Shown here: piece after piece, positions 10,716-22,319 of the stretch
How the letters are laid out: every line of letters starts with the position of its first letter
Position numbering within the stretch: the first letter of the stretch is position 1
NCBI GenBank assembly: GCA_018105865.1
Contig: CM030869.1
Span: 9,303,025-9,367,024, forward strand
Direction of reading: 5' to 3'
Source of the DNA: Metaphire vulgaris
Lineage: Eukaryota > Annelida > Clitellata > Crassiclitellata > Megascolecidae
Length of the DNA stretch: 64,000 bases
Made by a program: the position numbers and the translations under genes
The notes under the pieces: model-generated
What the model was told of the DNA's origin: nothing
What the model saw: only the letters and a program-made list of their open reading frames with translations
Database searches by the model: none

Positions 10716-13617
10716 CTGATAATTTATAGAGCCATATAAAAAGGCATAAGCCTAAAGCAATCAGATGCTGTAACTGTCTCATTTTATATCTTAAGTACAT
10801 CAACAGAGTTCTATTTTGCTTTTGCTTTGTTCATTTATTGCATTATGTCAAGACCAATATTTGCTTAATCTTGGTGTGTTTCTGATTTCAGTATCTATAT
10901 TTTCGGGGGTTACGGACCTGACATAATTCATTACATGCACGATGCGGGCTCATACTTCGAAGATGTCTTTTCTCTGACTGTGAGACTTGACTTATTATAT
11001 TATTGCTTGCTAAGTTACTGGCAATTAATTTTAGCCCTCTTTATGTGGAGCCTTTATGTGTTGTTGTTGTTGTTGTTGTTGTTGATGATGATGTAAACAT
11101 TTGGATGTAGGACTTTGAAGCTGAATTTGGTTTAATTGTAGTCTTTAGTTATGGAATTACTGTAATAATTTTAATTCCTGGTTTTATAATCTGTTTTTTA
11201 GTCATACATGAAAGGCTGGAACAATCAGTTATTGTCTTTTAATACCCAGACAAGAAGTTGGTCGAATCCAAAATGTTCTGTAAGTACTACTACACCTTAA
11301 ATAATTTTACTTTTGTAATTCAGCTCATTACGTTTTAAATGGTGTCTTGCCTGAATCTATATTGATATGTGTTGTAGGGATGTGTACCGTCTCCAAGGGC
11401 TGCCCATGGTGTTGCATGTGTTGGTGTCGATGTGTACCTGTTTGGTGGTCGACATGAAGACCAGCGTCTCAATGATCTCTATTCCCTTAATCTGCCACAG
11501 TTGCAATGGACTGAGCAAGTTTTTATCTTCTCGTATTGGAGACTTTTATTCAGTGTTGGAGTTGCCGGGGCGGGGGGGGGGGGAGGCTTGGGTGGTTGAA
11601 CCCTCCCAGCTGACTTTGCAACCCTCCCTGCTTGATGGTCATTCATGTCCATGGGCCTCTTTTTCTAGACAATTTAAGGCTTACTTTTAACCAGCCTTCC
11701 ATATTTTCAATCCACCATCTTCTTGGTTGCCCTTTTCCTCGGGTTCCAGGTACTGCTTTCACAATTATGTCTTCTTTTTCTAGGTTTTTATCTTCACTGC
11801 GTTATACTTACCCTTAATACATTAATTTTCTTGTGTTAATACTTGCTTAACATAGGTCATTGCCTATCTCCTTAGGTACACATTCATTTGTTCTCTTTTG
11901 TGTCCATGATGCACTCTTAAGATTATTCTATATCACACCATTTAACCCCTTAACTGGGGATCCTGGATATATCTGTCCATTTTACATCGAGTTACAGTTA
12001 AATACACGGTTAAGGGGTTAAAAAGCTTGAATTCATTGTTTGAGGCCTTTATTCAGGATCCAGTTCTCACGTTAATCTCTTTTTCATGTCACAGGTCATG
12101 TGGTTGATTTTCCGTATCCTGTTTAACTTGTGCATGACGTTCTTAGTGTGGCCGGACAAAATGTCCGCGGACAAAATGTAACAGACAAAATGTCATGGGG
12201 ACAAAATGTCAGCGGACAAAATGTAACGGACAAATGTCACGGTTTAGGATTAAGGTTAGAGTTAGGGTTACATTTTGTCTGCTGACATTTTGTCCTCTGA
12301 CATTTTGTCCATTACATTTTGTCTGTGGACATTTTGTCCTAGCACCGTTCTTAGCCTTGCCATGTCTGCGTAATACATCTTGTTCTTTATTAGGCATTAA
12401 TTTTGACTTGTTATTTGGATAAAAATTTAAAGTGTGCAATGTTTTGTATTAGGATAAAAGTGATGGGCGATGTGCCAGTCGGACGATCATGGCACACTTT
12501 TACTCCGCTTTCCGACAAGCGAATTTGTCTGTATGGAGGCTACACAACTGACTGCAAAACTCTTGGTAGTTGCAATGTTTTGCAATAGACTTTTCATGCA
12601 CGATAGATTCTTACTTTGTCTTTTAAGGTTGTTTAATTTATGACAATAATTTTCAGACTTTTTCTTTTTTTTTGTTTCATCAGAATTTGTTTGAATGATT
12701 TTTATGATGGGGAAATGCTTAACTGAGAATTTTGACTTGTGTTTTTTTTTAGATGACCTTTGGTATTTTAATGCAGTTTCATCTCAATGGGCGCAGATTT
12801 CTCTAAATAATCGAATGCCGCGCCTGTGGCATACGGCCGTTTGCACGTCCAACGACGATGTTCTCGTCTTTGGGGGTTGTTCAAACGACATTCTCTCAAA
12901 TGCAACTACGGTTGGATATTCAATACATTTGTTATTTCCTTTGATTAGATTTGATGTATCTTTATTAACCCCTTTACCGGGAACCCCGAATATATCCGTC
13001 GGTAGCCAAAGTTGTTTCTCAGTGTGCGCCCCTAAGCTCTAGAATTCACTACCAACATCACTTTGCATAACTACATTGAGTTAGTGTTAAATACACGGTA
13101 AAGGGGTTAAACGTTGTAGATTTACATAATTTATGGCATTTTAATTTCTTGTAGTTGAATAAAGTTAAAGAATGTATGTTAATTTGATGATTTGTACTTT
13201 GATATAAAGTGTTAAAACCATTTAGAAATCTACTTAATTTGTGTGGTGGATACAACAAAAGTATTCTACACTGGTATTGATGTAGATGTGTGTAGATGTT
13301 ATGACAACAGTGGTGGTGATTATGAATGCCTCAGGTTTGCTTTCAGGATCTATTTGCAAGTTTACGTCGATCGATCTGTTGAATGTGTCGTATGCAATTT
13401 ATTTGCATGCATACGTTATATTGCTATAAGCAGACTTCATTGTAAAAACAATAAAATTGTGAGAAAATATAAGGTTGTCAGACTACAGTGTCACATTTTG
13501 GTTAACAAACACAAGCATCGATGAGGTAACGCTTTCCAGTCATTAGCCATAACGTTCAATTCCATCTCCATGGGTATAAACATGGATATATATATGGATA
13601 TATATATGGATATATAT

Positions 13618-13664
<47 letters not shown>

Positions 13665-14712
13665 TTATTCATAGTGTTGATTTTGGTGTGTTCTCTGCTG
13701 TACAACACGAACATTTGACAAATGCCCCGGGTAGTTTCCACCTGCCTTTGAAACATTTTAATAGGACAGCGACTATTTTTGAGAAGTTTTTATAGTAGTT
13801 TTTAGTGCACTAAAAATATGATACTTTGACTTTTAGGTACACACGAATGAGATACTAGTCATTCGCCTCTATCCGGATTCTCTACTTCGGTAAGTTGATC
13901 ATTGTTTCCTTTGTATGCTTTAGGTCAAAGTTTATAAAATGGTAATAATATATAAGGTTGTCAGACTACCAGTGGCGGTTCCACGTGGGGGATGAGTGGG
14001 GATGCATCTCCCCCCACCAGACTTTCAGACTTTATTTGTGTGTGTGAAACCTACTTTTGGGTAAAAGCCTAGTAAAACTAACTGGGGATGACCTTTTTTT
14101 CACTTGTCAACCTATTTTTCGGTAAAAACGTAGTAAAATGAGGTATAACATTCTCTTTTTTCCAGCCTTTATTGGCAAATTTTAGTGATCATTTCCCCTT
14201 CTATTTTCACCCTCCGCCAATTTTATATGAATTTGGTTAACAAACACAAGCATAGCGCCTTCTTTCCATTGAACTTCAACATGTTGTTATTAAAGCCCCT
14301 AGTAATTTGAATTATAGGAAAATTGATAAATATAATAATATTAACTTATTTAGAAATAAACTGCAACAAATAGATTGGATTTCAATACACGAAGCATGTA
14401 ATGAAAACATGACCGAGATGGTCTACTCAAAATTTATTGAAAAGCCATTATTATTATTCTTTTTATTATTATTATTATTAAAGTGAGGTTTACATTTCCA
14501 CTCGGAGTAAACTTTTTTCCTGTAATTTTGCGTGCTCATTTAAAAATAAATTCGTTTGTTTCTTTTTGTGCATTATTTCATTTAGACTGTGCCTTGACGT
14601 GATCTATTCGCATAAACTTTTACTTGAAAATCAGTGGTCTGAACTTCCAAACAGTTTGTCTGAAATTCTACTTGGTCGAAGTGATTTGCCATATGTTATC
14701 CATTTGCCCTGA
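9321..14712 (+). CDS. KLHDC2: Kelch-repeat protein, KLHDC2-type (substrate receptor of a CUL2 ubiquitin ligase)
   Basis: Ten exons: 9321-9413, 9560-9633, 10367-10600, 10892-10979, 11202-11279, 11378-11518, 12453-12565, 12753-12910, 13837-13889, 14586-14712. The product is about 385 residues, near the vertebrate length of about 400. The start ATG at 9321 opens MSVEWPTARSGHVSVAIE, directly before the first kelch blade. Later blades read FGGYG, LFGGRHEDQRLNDLYSLNL, GRSWHTFTP, LYGGYTTD, RLWHTAVC and VFGGCSND. Kelch blades fold into a six-bladed propeller; in mammals KLHDC2 reads C-terminal Gly-Gly degrons for CUL2-Elongin BC. The two arginines and the serine described for the carboxylate pocket appear kept in GGRHEDQR and GRSWH (comparison from memory). 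All joins keep frame except exon 6 to 7, which is off by one base with the simplest GT/AG pair. Introns hold TA and TTA microsatellites, a foldback element and TTAA elements. KLHDC1 is the alternative paralogue. Confidence 0.9.
9635..9727. repeat. (TA)n microsatellite at a kelch-gene donor
   Basis: TA units begin immediately after the splice donor GTAATA of kelch exon 2. Confidence 0.95.
10644..10716. repeat. (TTA)n microsatellite
   Basis: About 24 units with a TTGTTG interruption, in a kelch-gene intron. Confidence 0.95.
11942..12021. mobile_element. TTAA-flanked mini-MITE
   Basis: 80 bp: TTAACCCCTTAACTGGGGAT at the left and CACGGTTAAGGGGTTAA at the right; core tccattttacatcgagttac. TTAA duplication and C-run ends fit piggyBac-type elements. 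Confidence 0.8.
12140..12347. mobile_element. Foldback element built of GGACAAAATGTC words
   Basis: The left arm repeats ggacaaaatgtc or close variants about six times; the right arm carries the inverse (acattttgtcc). The spacer at about 12243-12270 reads ttaggattaaggttagagtt then agggtta, like degenerate telomere repeats. Lies in the intron between kelch exons 6 and 7. Confidence 0.7.
12965..13110. mobile_element. TTAA-flanked mini-MITE interrupted by a LINE-tail scrap
   Basis: Left ttaacccctttaccgggaac and right cacggtaaaggggttaa. Between them about 65 bp including gcgcccctaagctctagaat interrupts the core. Confidence 0.65.
13584..13662. repeat. (TA)n with GGATATATAT subrepeats
   Basis: Three atggatatatatat units followed by a pure TA run, in a kelch-gene intron. 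Confidence 0.9.
13970..14220. mobile_element. Probable MITE fragment (CAGTGGCGGTTCCACG)
   Basis: Left end cagtggcggttccacgtggg with gatgagtggggatgcatctc resembles the element at 33663. The right end is unclear. Lies in a kelch-gene intron. Confidence 0.45.
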
Positions 14713-14981
14713 CTTTTGACAATTGTTGTTGCTTTTTAAAATCTAAACTCTACAGTGTATTGTATGTTGTTGACTTTTTTTGCACAGTTTGTATGTACAA
14801 TTGGTCAACTTAAATAACTGTTAGAAGACATTCATTCACTTGTCAAATCATAAGAGCAACACTGTATTTTCAAGTGGTAACCGTTTCTTTCAAAAGATCT
14901 CTGTTGTTATTCTTGTCAAGCTCCCTTCACTGGCCATCATATTTGTCTCCTATCACACTTTTAGACTTTTTGTTTGCAAAC

Positions 14982-15134
14982 CAGTGTTTATTCTAGACCT
15001 TCTCTGGGGGGAATTTCCCCCAGTTTGAAATTTCCCCTCCAAAAATTTTGGCAAGCAGTACGACTTCACCAAAGTCTGTTCCCCCCAAAATTTTTAAACT
15101 CCCCCCAATGTCTAGGTGGCTAGAATAAACACTG
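14982..15134. mobile_element. hAT-like MITE with perfect 8-bp target duplication
   Basis: Ends CAGTGTTTATTCTAG and CTAGAATAAACACTG are perfect inverted repeats; TTGCAAAC is duplicated at 14974-14981 and 15135-15142. Confidence 0.92.
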
Positions 15135-15181
15135 TTGCAAACAGTTTCTATGGATAGATCATGTGCTACAAAAATTAAGAA

Positions 15182-15281
15182 CTGACATGTAGTATTAAGA
15201 ATAGGGTCCCAACAGGGGGGTTACTGGGGGGCCCAGACACTCAATAGGGGGGCACGGGTCCTCCCTCTGGAGCCGTCACTG
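15182..15281. mobile_element. Fragment of the CAGTGGCGGCTC family
   Basis: Reads agggtcccaacagggggg, cactcaataggggggcacgg and tggagccgtcactg, matching the right half of the element at 2668-2857. Confidence 0.6.
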
Positions 15282-16824
15282 CATTACTCCAACCCAATTG
15301 GTTACTGTATTTATAAAGTGCCAAATCATGTTCGTATTCCAAAGCTTTTGTGCTTGTACTTTCATGTGTCAAAAGCATATTCATGAAAATTCCGTTCTCT
15401 ACGAGGCCCCGTGCTAGTTAAGTTGTGAGGTCCATACTTGGGCACTGATGGGGGGGTAGGCCTACTCTACAGGCGTGCTCGAGACCCCTGCCCTAGAGCA
15501 GTGACATAGTCAGGGTTCCGGAATATGGGGCACCCACCAAGTTTTCTAAAGACCAACAGTTCCAGCCCAAACTAAATGGCTTGAGCAAACATGTTGAGTT
15601 CTCTGAACTGGGTCTGGTGCAGAGGCAAGCCTAAAACTGAAAGGGTAATGTTGGATTCAAATCTTGAGATTTTGTACATGCTTTTCATACTACAGTATAT
15701 GCCAGATATTGGCAACCCCCCTCCCAACTGAAAAATGTTTTCCAGGTCATTAGTTCTCCTGGGGGGGTCTGGAGTATAACCCCAGCCATCCCAAATTCAG
15801 TGCTTTCTCCCAGTTCCCAATATATTTTGACTTCACAAATGACTACACAAACAATTTGGATCTGAATTCATCTGAAAAACAAGAGAATTAGTAAAAATTG
15901 GGGATTATCTTACATGCTAAACACCCATTCCGTCACAAGCACAAGTATACTAATTTATATAGCTCCAATATATTAACAAAACAGGCACTTATCACTGGCA
16001 GAGAGCACACATAATGAATGTTTTATACGTGCAAAAATAGAGAATCAAAAGGATCACTCACCCATAAAGCACCCTACAAAACACTAGAAGTTGAATTAGA
16101 ATTTAATGTAAATAGCCAGTGCACTAATCAATAAGTCAATATCTAAGCCATATGCTACTGTACTGCATTCATCAATACACTTGAAATAGGATATGCCTCA
16201 AAATCCTGATTATTATTAAACAAGCCAATTTATATAGCGCCGTACACGTGAATAAAGTTCAAAATCAAAAGCGCTTTAAAATTCACAGAAGCTCATATCA
16301 AACCATTTTAAAATCCATTTCAACAAAGGATTTAAAACTTATCCAATGACTACAAAATGTCACAAATTCACTTGTGAACAAAAAGAGCCTTGCTAAGGAT
16401 ATCCTTCTTATGGATACCCTCGTTCTTTCCCACATGTTTGGGATTTTTCTAAAGGCAAGACGTAAAAAGAACTTCACACCAAATCACACGCACAGAAAAC
16501 GAAATGCTTGAATACACGCTCCTCTGCTCTGTGGAAGTCGACATCACACTCAATTCTCAAATCGTTCAGAACAAAACACCAAACAAGAAATACAGAGACA
16601 AAACCAAGGAGACCATCAACAGCACCATCATCATCAGTTGCTCTACAGTCTACAGTCATGGAAAATCATTCCAGTTGACGTATTCCTTTGCTTTCTAAAC
16701 AATCCCAGCAAGAAAATACCCTCTAAAACACTCTTGCCTCAACTGTGGCACAAGAGATACGCCACAGTATGAAGATCATTTGAAACCATAAAACATTTTA
16801 ACTCAAATATTTCCAAACCTATAT

Positions 16825-17061
16825 TTATGTAATGTTATGTAACAAAATATTTGTATAGCACCTCTTCTGAAGAATCACTCGGAAGCGCTCCCACAGCAAA
16901 TTACTGTATATTGACAAAGAGATAAGTTTTAAGTCGTTAAAAAAAATGGCCATAGTATTAGGAGTTGCTAAGCCACGCATACTGGCATCAAGGGCATTCC
17001 AAAGGATAGGGCCAACTGATTCAAAACCTCGTTTCAGGAACAAGGAGGTTTGTGCTTTCAT
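16825..17061 (-). mobile_element. LINE C-terminal fragment
   Basis: The minus strand reads KRGFESVGPILWNALDASMR, the ending of a LINE ORF2. The plus strand at 16840-16920 (atttgtatagcacctcttct) resembles the tatagcgcc tail module of other LINEs here. It lies between the kelch gene and eIF4H. Confidence 0.5.
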
Positions 17062-17531
17062 TTTAACAGGTTACACTTAAATATTGGGATAATCATCAAC
17101 TAAAGACAGGGCAGAGTTACAGTAGAATTCTATATTTGACATTTGTTTACAAGATGTTCCATCTTTATTGAATTATGGCTCAAAAAACAAAAAGTTCCAC
17201 TTAAAATCTACGATAAACACACAAATTACCACGTGTCAACAACTTTTTCTAGTAGATAATGATAACTTTACATCAAAATTTTCCAAATTACATGAACAAT
17301 GTCCAACGGAAGAATCAGCACAAACATATTGCTGTCACAATCTCATAGACGACGGACGATGCAACTAAATAACCGAAATGCCTGCCATTGTCAGAGACTG
17401 TCAACCACAGGCCAGCTACACTTTGCCGATCCTGACAGCTCGATTCATTTTTCTGTCGAGCCACCCTCCTCGTCAGCTGAATTTCCTGGACCTAAAATTA
17501 GCAGAGAACATGCAATTAAATCCACCTGATG

Positions 17532-17710
17532 CAGTGTTTAATCTGGACTCCGGGGAGTGACAAAGCCGGAGGGGAAAGTGACAAAGCGGGGGGAATTCTG
17601 CTAGGGGCTGCTGTTAGTTGATGTAGTATGCCAAAATTTCCGGGTGATTTTGAAATTTCCGGAGGGAAAAGGGCAATTTTCCCCCCGGAAACGGCCTAGA
17701 TTAGACCCTG
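17532..17710. mobile_element. hAT-like MITE with perfect 8-bp target duplication
   Basis: Starts CAGTGTTTAATCTGGACTCC and ends GGCCTAGATTAGACCCTG; ACCTGATG is duplicated at 17524-17531 and 17711-17718. Same family as 29043-29229, sharing ttagttgatgtagtatgcca. Confidence 0.9.
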
Positions 17711-18514
17711 ACCTGATGTCTAGCAAAACAAAGATTGGATACTATGCAATGTTTAAAGGTGACAACTACAACAATCCAGGCCTTCAGCTTCACATGGCTC
17801 TAACATGGACTGGATTTGGTTCACCATCAGCTGATGCTTCGGCATTACGAGAGTGGCACCATAGAAGTTGATCGATTGAATGCTATGGCAGTTGACTTCT
17901 AAGAAACTTTAATATATTAGGATCAAGAGTCAAGTTAGAAGCAATAGATACAGGTGTCTTGAAAAGACTGTTTAAAATGCGTGAAATAAATCACAGTTTT
18001 TAGGTATAAGATATATGCAAGCGCAGTACTGATAACTATGAGTAGCAAAATATTGTGATATTAGGAGTCGACGTATTGCCTTCGTATCTTGGTTTTCCTT
18101 TCCCAAAGATGCTTGCATTCCTCTCCGTTTGTACGACAGTGTTGACTGGATCCTTCACTGTCCTCGGCAGCAACTTGAGTTTTGGTCGCGCTGCGGCCGA
18201 TTCTGAATAAAGAAAACCCAAGTCTCACACACCGCCTCAGATAACACAACATTTACAAGATTCATTCATTTATTAGTTGATACTTGTTCAGTTATTGCTG
18301 CTGTACAAATACAGGCTTCAATGAACCTCCAGTTATCATGTGACAATCACCATAAACAAGTCCAATTAAAGGGATTTATGCTACAAAGTGCCCGTTGATC
18401 TCATCAAAACCGAGAATCTGCAGCGACACACTAAGCGGTTCAGCTCTACTATGTTCAAGTCACACACACACATACACAGAACACCTAGGCCATTTATACA
18501 AAATACATTGCTTT

Positions 18515-19017
18515 TTAAAAAACAATAAGAAAGTCAAGACAAAAGCTGCACACACCAGGGGACAACTCCCGAAGGTTGAGATCGTTCTGGCTTTTGTTGT
18601 CGCTGTCGCGCCTGGATCGGCCAAAGTCCTGCCCTTGCCGTGGACCTCCTGCCCATCCACCAGCCCCTCGGTCAGACTTACCGTCTCTATACCCACCACC
18701 TCTACCGGGTCTCGCTCCTTGGTAGCCGCCGCGGTCGGAGTCTCGGTCGAAACTGCCGCCACGACCCCCCCTGAAGCCACCCCTGGAAGATCGGTCCGAG
18801 CCGTAGCTGTCAGTTCCGTAATTGTTGCCGCCCTGTCCGCCGCCTCGGCTGCCTCTTGAATTGCCTGTTGTTATTTTAAAAAACGGGGCATTTAAATTAC
18901 AATATTACATCAGTAGTTAATCAGCAAAGAATTAATATATAAGAGATAATGCAGAAAAGAAGTCAACCACATTTAGTGTCAAATAAAGATTGTTTTAACC
19001 CCTTAACTGGGGATCTC

Positions 19018-19111
<94 letters not shown>

Positions 19112-21774
19112 GTCCATTTTACATTGAGTTGCAGTTAAATACACGGTTAAGGGGTTAATAACAGAAACTTTATCAAAATAACGAAGAAACAAAATTTTCC
19201 ATATTAACTAAAAATAAGCAATTGCAAGAGAAACATTTACACAAATTTGGTCAAATATTACAAAACAAACCGTCAAATCCTCCCCCTCCTCGCCCTCCTC
19301 TTCTGTCCTGATCTGACCGACGACTTTCGGCCACATCAACGCGAAGATATTTGTCTTCAAAGAGCTGCATTTAGAGAAAACTGCATAAAAGTTTTCAGGA
19401 ATAATTCATCTTTCCATAAAGAAACCATAGCACGTTTTTTATGTGCTAAAAAACCTACAGCAACAATTTCTTAAAATGTAGTAATAGCACATTTTCAAAA
19501 TGCAATAAAAGGAATGCCATAAATGCCTCACAAGAAATGCGGATCACTAATCTTAAACAATTAAGAACTTTTTGCTTACAGCTTTGTCGTATGCCAGTGC
19601 CTCAGAAAGCGATTCTCTGTCGGCAAATTCTATGTAGGCAAATCCTAAAATATGGCAAGCAAATGATTTCATAAACCAACATTTAAATCAGTTTCCAAAA
19701 TGTGATCTCTCAACCACTGTTTACATCCCGCAGGCTGCAATACACGGATGAATAAAGCCCCGGGGCGGCACAGGGGCACCCGAGCAAATCCGCAGAAAAA
19801 TCTTGATGGGGGAAGGGTATTCCGAGCCGGGTCCTGGTTGTGTAGATTGCATTAAACCCACCCAGCCAACAAAACCCAGCACCGCCCCTGATAAAGCCAT
19901 AGCTAAACAACAGAACACAACACGATGGTCCAGAGGTTAATGAAGCAGTCTGCCAGTCACAAGATCTGGGCTTCGGGCCTTTGTAGCAGCTGAAAACAGT
20001 CTCTACCATTCACATTCACTCAATCACTCATTCTCACTCAATACATTGGGGCTTACTGTTAGCATCACCTGAAGCAACAAGGCACAGACAAACACATCCT
20101 CCATGAAACTGAAGGCACCAGCTGTGCTTATCAAATGATCGGCCAATTATCGCGGTACTCTGAAGTTGCATAATTACCTTTGAATCGGTCCGTCTCCCGA
20201 TCGCGAACAAGACGCACGGACTTTATCTAAAAACATCAACAGAAACAAATGAAGCAGAAACAAAAATTAATTCATAACCAGTTGATTGACGAGCTACAGG
20301 CGTCAAATGTTGATTTAAGTCTTGCGCGTGCTTTATCTCCACTTATATACACAGCATATGTTATTCTGATTTCGCAAAGGTCTGGTCCAGCTCAGTGCAA
20401 AGAGCCGCTGGATCGCCAGGTCGCATTTATATCAGGCTGGACATCTTGTCCCTATTCTGGAAGATTCACTCTCAAGAACTACAAGGAGAGAAAGATACAC
20501 TGCACAAATAAGCCAGCCACATGGAACATTAGGCTGCTATGCAAAAAAGGCTAGATGTATTGATGAATTGCTCTGAGGGTAGTTATAACAGAATCGTCTT
20601 TCTATAATTACCTTATATAGTGCTATACCTCAATATTAACCCCTTAACCGTGTATTTAACTGTAACTCAATGTAAAATGGACGGATATATCCGGGATCCC
20701 CAGTTAAGGGGTTAAGCCTCTTTACCTAATGCAAAAGTTTGCAGTCTTGCGTAAGCAGAGGAACAAATCATTAACACCCCGGGGCAAAACAGCTGAAATC
20801 CTGCTACTATACATGCCTTGGCAGCTGTTGTAACAAATCTCAATCATTTATAGATTTGTGTCAATTAGAATTGAAATACAAACAAACATTTTTCCAAAAC
20901 TCACCGAAAGATTCTTAAATATTAATTCAATATCTCCTTGGACAATTCCAGGGGGTAGATTACCCACATACGCAGTGAATGGCGGTTCATCAGGGAGAGG
21001 CTTCTGACCACTTCCACTGCCTCGTCTACCACCACCACCACCACCACCACCACCACCACCACCGCTTCGACCATATGAACCCCCAGATCCAAAGTTATCA
21101 TAACTGAAACAGCAGAAATTGCAAATCCCTTACAAAAAACAAACACATGAAGCACAGACATGTTGACAACTTATAACTCAGTGGTACGAATAACATGGTC
21201 AAACTATAAAACAAAAGCAACTATTTTGTACTACATCTCTGTATTTTGGTTCAACATGCAATCTCTCTAATGATGGATAAAGCATTGGCCACTAATTTAC
21301 ACTACCTATCGCCTCACGAGTCACCACAAAATCAAAAGAATTAACACCGATCAGTCTTTTGTGGCAAATATTAGTTCCCAAAATTGTCACAAACAAGAGT
21401 GGTCCTACAATTCATACAACGGTCAAGTCAAACCATGAGTGACTCAAATATGGCGCTATATAAATTGCAACATTATCAGTTTTCTGGACGGTAGTGTAGC
21501 CGATTGTGCCAGACCCCATGTTTGTACTCTCTGAACAGGTGGGTGCTGTAGACTCGTTTTATAACATTAAATAGAGTGTGGCATGTGTAATCATAATCAG
21601 CCTTAAACGAGGAAAGTAGGATGAGTTGTGATGATTTAAGATTAAACTTATGATTAATGATTATTGTGTATCAAGGCTCCTCCTGTGTGTCACAGTGTGC
21701 CAAATTAAGCACCGACTCTGTGATGTGTCCTTGCTCCTAACGTTTGGTAATATGGCGCACAAGAAATTGTCAGC

Positions 21775-21849
<75 letters not shown>

Positions 21850-22003
21850 GAGAATCGTCAACAAGATTAATCTGACAACTTGAAATCTCCGAGAAAAAAG
21901 AAATCAAAAGAAATAAAAGGAACAAAAAGACCTACTTTCTACCGAATCCTCCTCCGCCGCCGCCGCCGTATCCGTGACCAGAAAAGTCCGAATAATCTTC
22001 CAT
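18515..22003 (-). CDS. EIF4H: Eukaryotic translation initiation factor 4H
   Basis: Six exons on the minus strand, in order 22003-21936, 21103-20905, 20226-20178, 19644-19580, 19364-19271, 18864-18515, joining in phase to 274 residues. The protein starts [12 protein letters not shown] and runs into a Gly-rich stretch. It then has one [22 protein letters not shown] carries RNP2, [15 protein letters not shown] follows, GFAYIEF is RNP1, and LRVDVAE ends the fold. The C-terminal half is rich in RGG and Ser/Arg/Asp, as in eIF4H and eIF4B. eIF4H stimulates the helicase eIF4A on capped mRNA in the cytoplasm. Vertebrate eIF4H is about 228-248 residues, so this one is slightly longer. The poly-Gly run at 21030-21062 is a coding CCA/GGT microsatellite. 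TTTATT near 18269 is a possible poly(A) signal (AATAAA on the minus strand). Confidence 0.92.
18995..19158. mobile_element. TTAA-flanked mini-MITE expanded by (TA)n
   Basis: Ends TTAACCCCTTAACTGGGGAT and CACGGTTAAGGGGTTAA are intact. The short atatat of the core has grown into about 90 bp of TA. Confidence 0.85.
20636..20715. mobile_element. TTAA-flanked mini-MITE in eIF4H intron
   Basis: 80 bp, TTAACCCCTTAACCGTG to CCCAGTTAAGGGGTTAA; core gtaactcaatgtaaaatgga. Confidence 0.85.
21776..21849. repeat. (TAA)n microsatellite in eIF4H intron 1
   Basis: About 24 units, upstream of the donor-proximal part of the intron on the minus strand. Confidence 0.95.
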
Positions 22004-22319
22004 GTTTAGAGCCTTTGAACGCGCATGCGCACAAAGATCCACTTCCGGTTTCCATAGCATAGAGATTACGCTCTAGAAATACAGAAAAATCTTCATTTAT
22101 AGCAGCCTTAGCAGGTGCCAGGCTCTTGCCCGCTTTTGATAATATTTTACTGGTTATCAGCATTTCTGTCCTTAAGCCATTTATTTCCTCAGAGGGTATC
22201 TAAGGGCGACGCAAAGGCTTCAAGTTCGTCTTTTATCAGGTCGAATTGCAGTGATATATGACGAGTAAATGAGGATGATGATGATGATGTGAGTGCGGAC
22301 CATAGAGTCGTTAGCAGCC
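22004..22319. promoter_or_regulatory. Divergent promoter between eIF4H (-) and GFER (+)
   Basis: 316 bp separate the two start codons. It contains gcgcatgcgc (22021-22030), a perfect palindromic NRF-1-type site, and acttccgg (22041-22048), an ETS/GABP-type site, both close to the eIF4H start. A gatgatgatg run lies near GFER. No TATA box is obvious. In vertebrates both motifs are frequent in bidirectional promoters and in nuclear genes for mitochondrial proteins. Function here is inferred. Confidence 0.65.

Larger units (their letters stand above)
14713..18514. other. Intergenic region between convergent kelch and eIF4H genes
   Basis: Contains MITEs at 14982, 15182 and 17532, a LINE fragment at 16825-17061 (-) and a tatagcgcc-type scrap near 16230. 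Position 18268 onward is probably eIF4H 3' UTR. A run of small open frames at 17168-17560 has no recognisable content. Confidence 0.5.

Noticed and set aside
12243..12270. Interstitial telomere array
   Set aside because: Only about four degenerate TTAGGG-like words, confined to the spacer of a foldback element.
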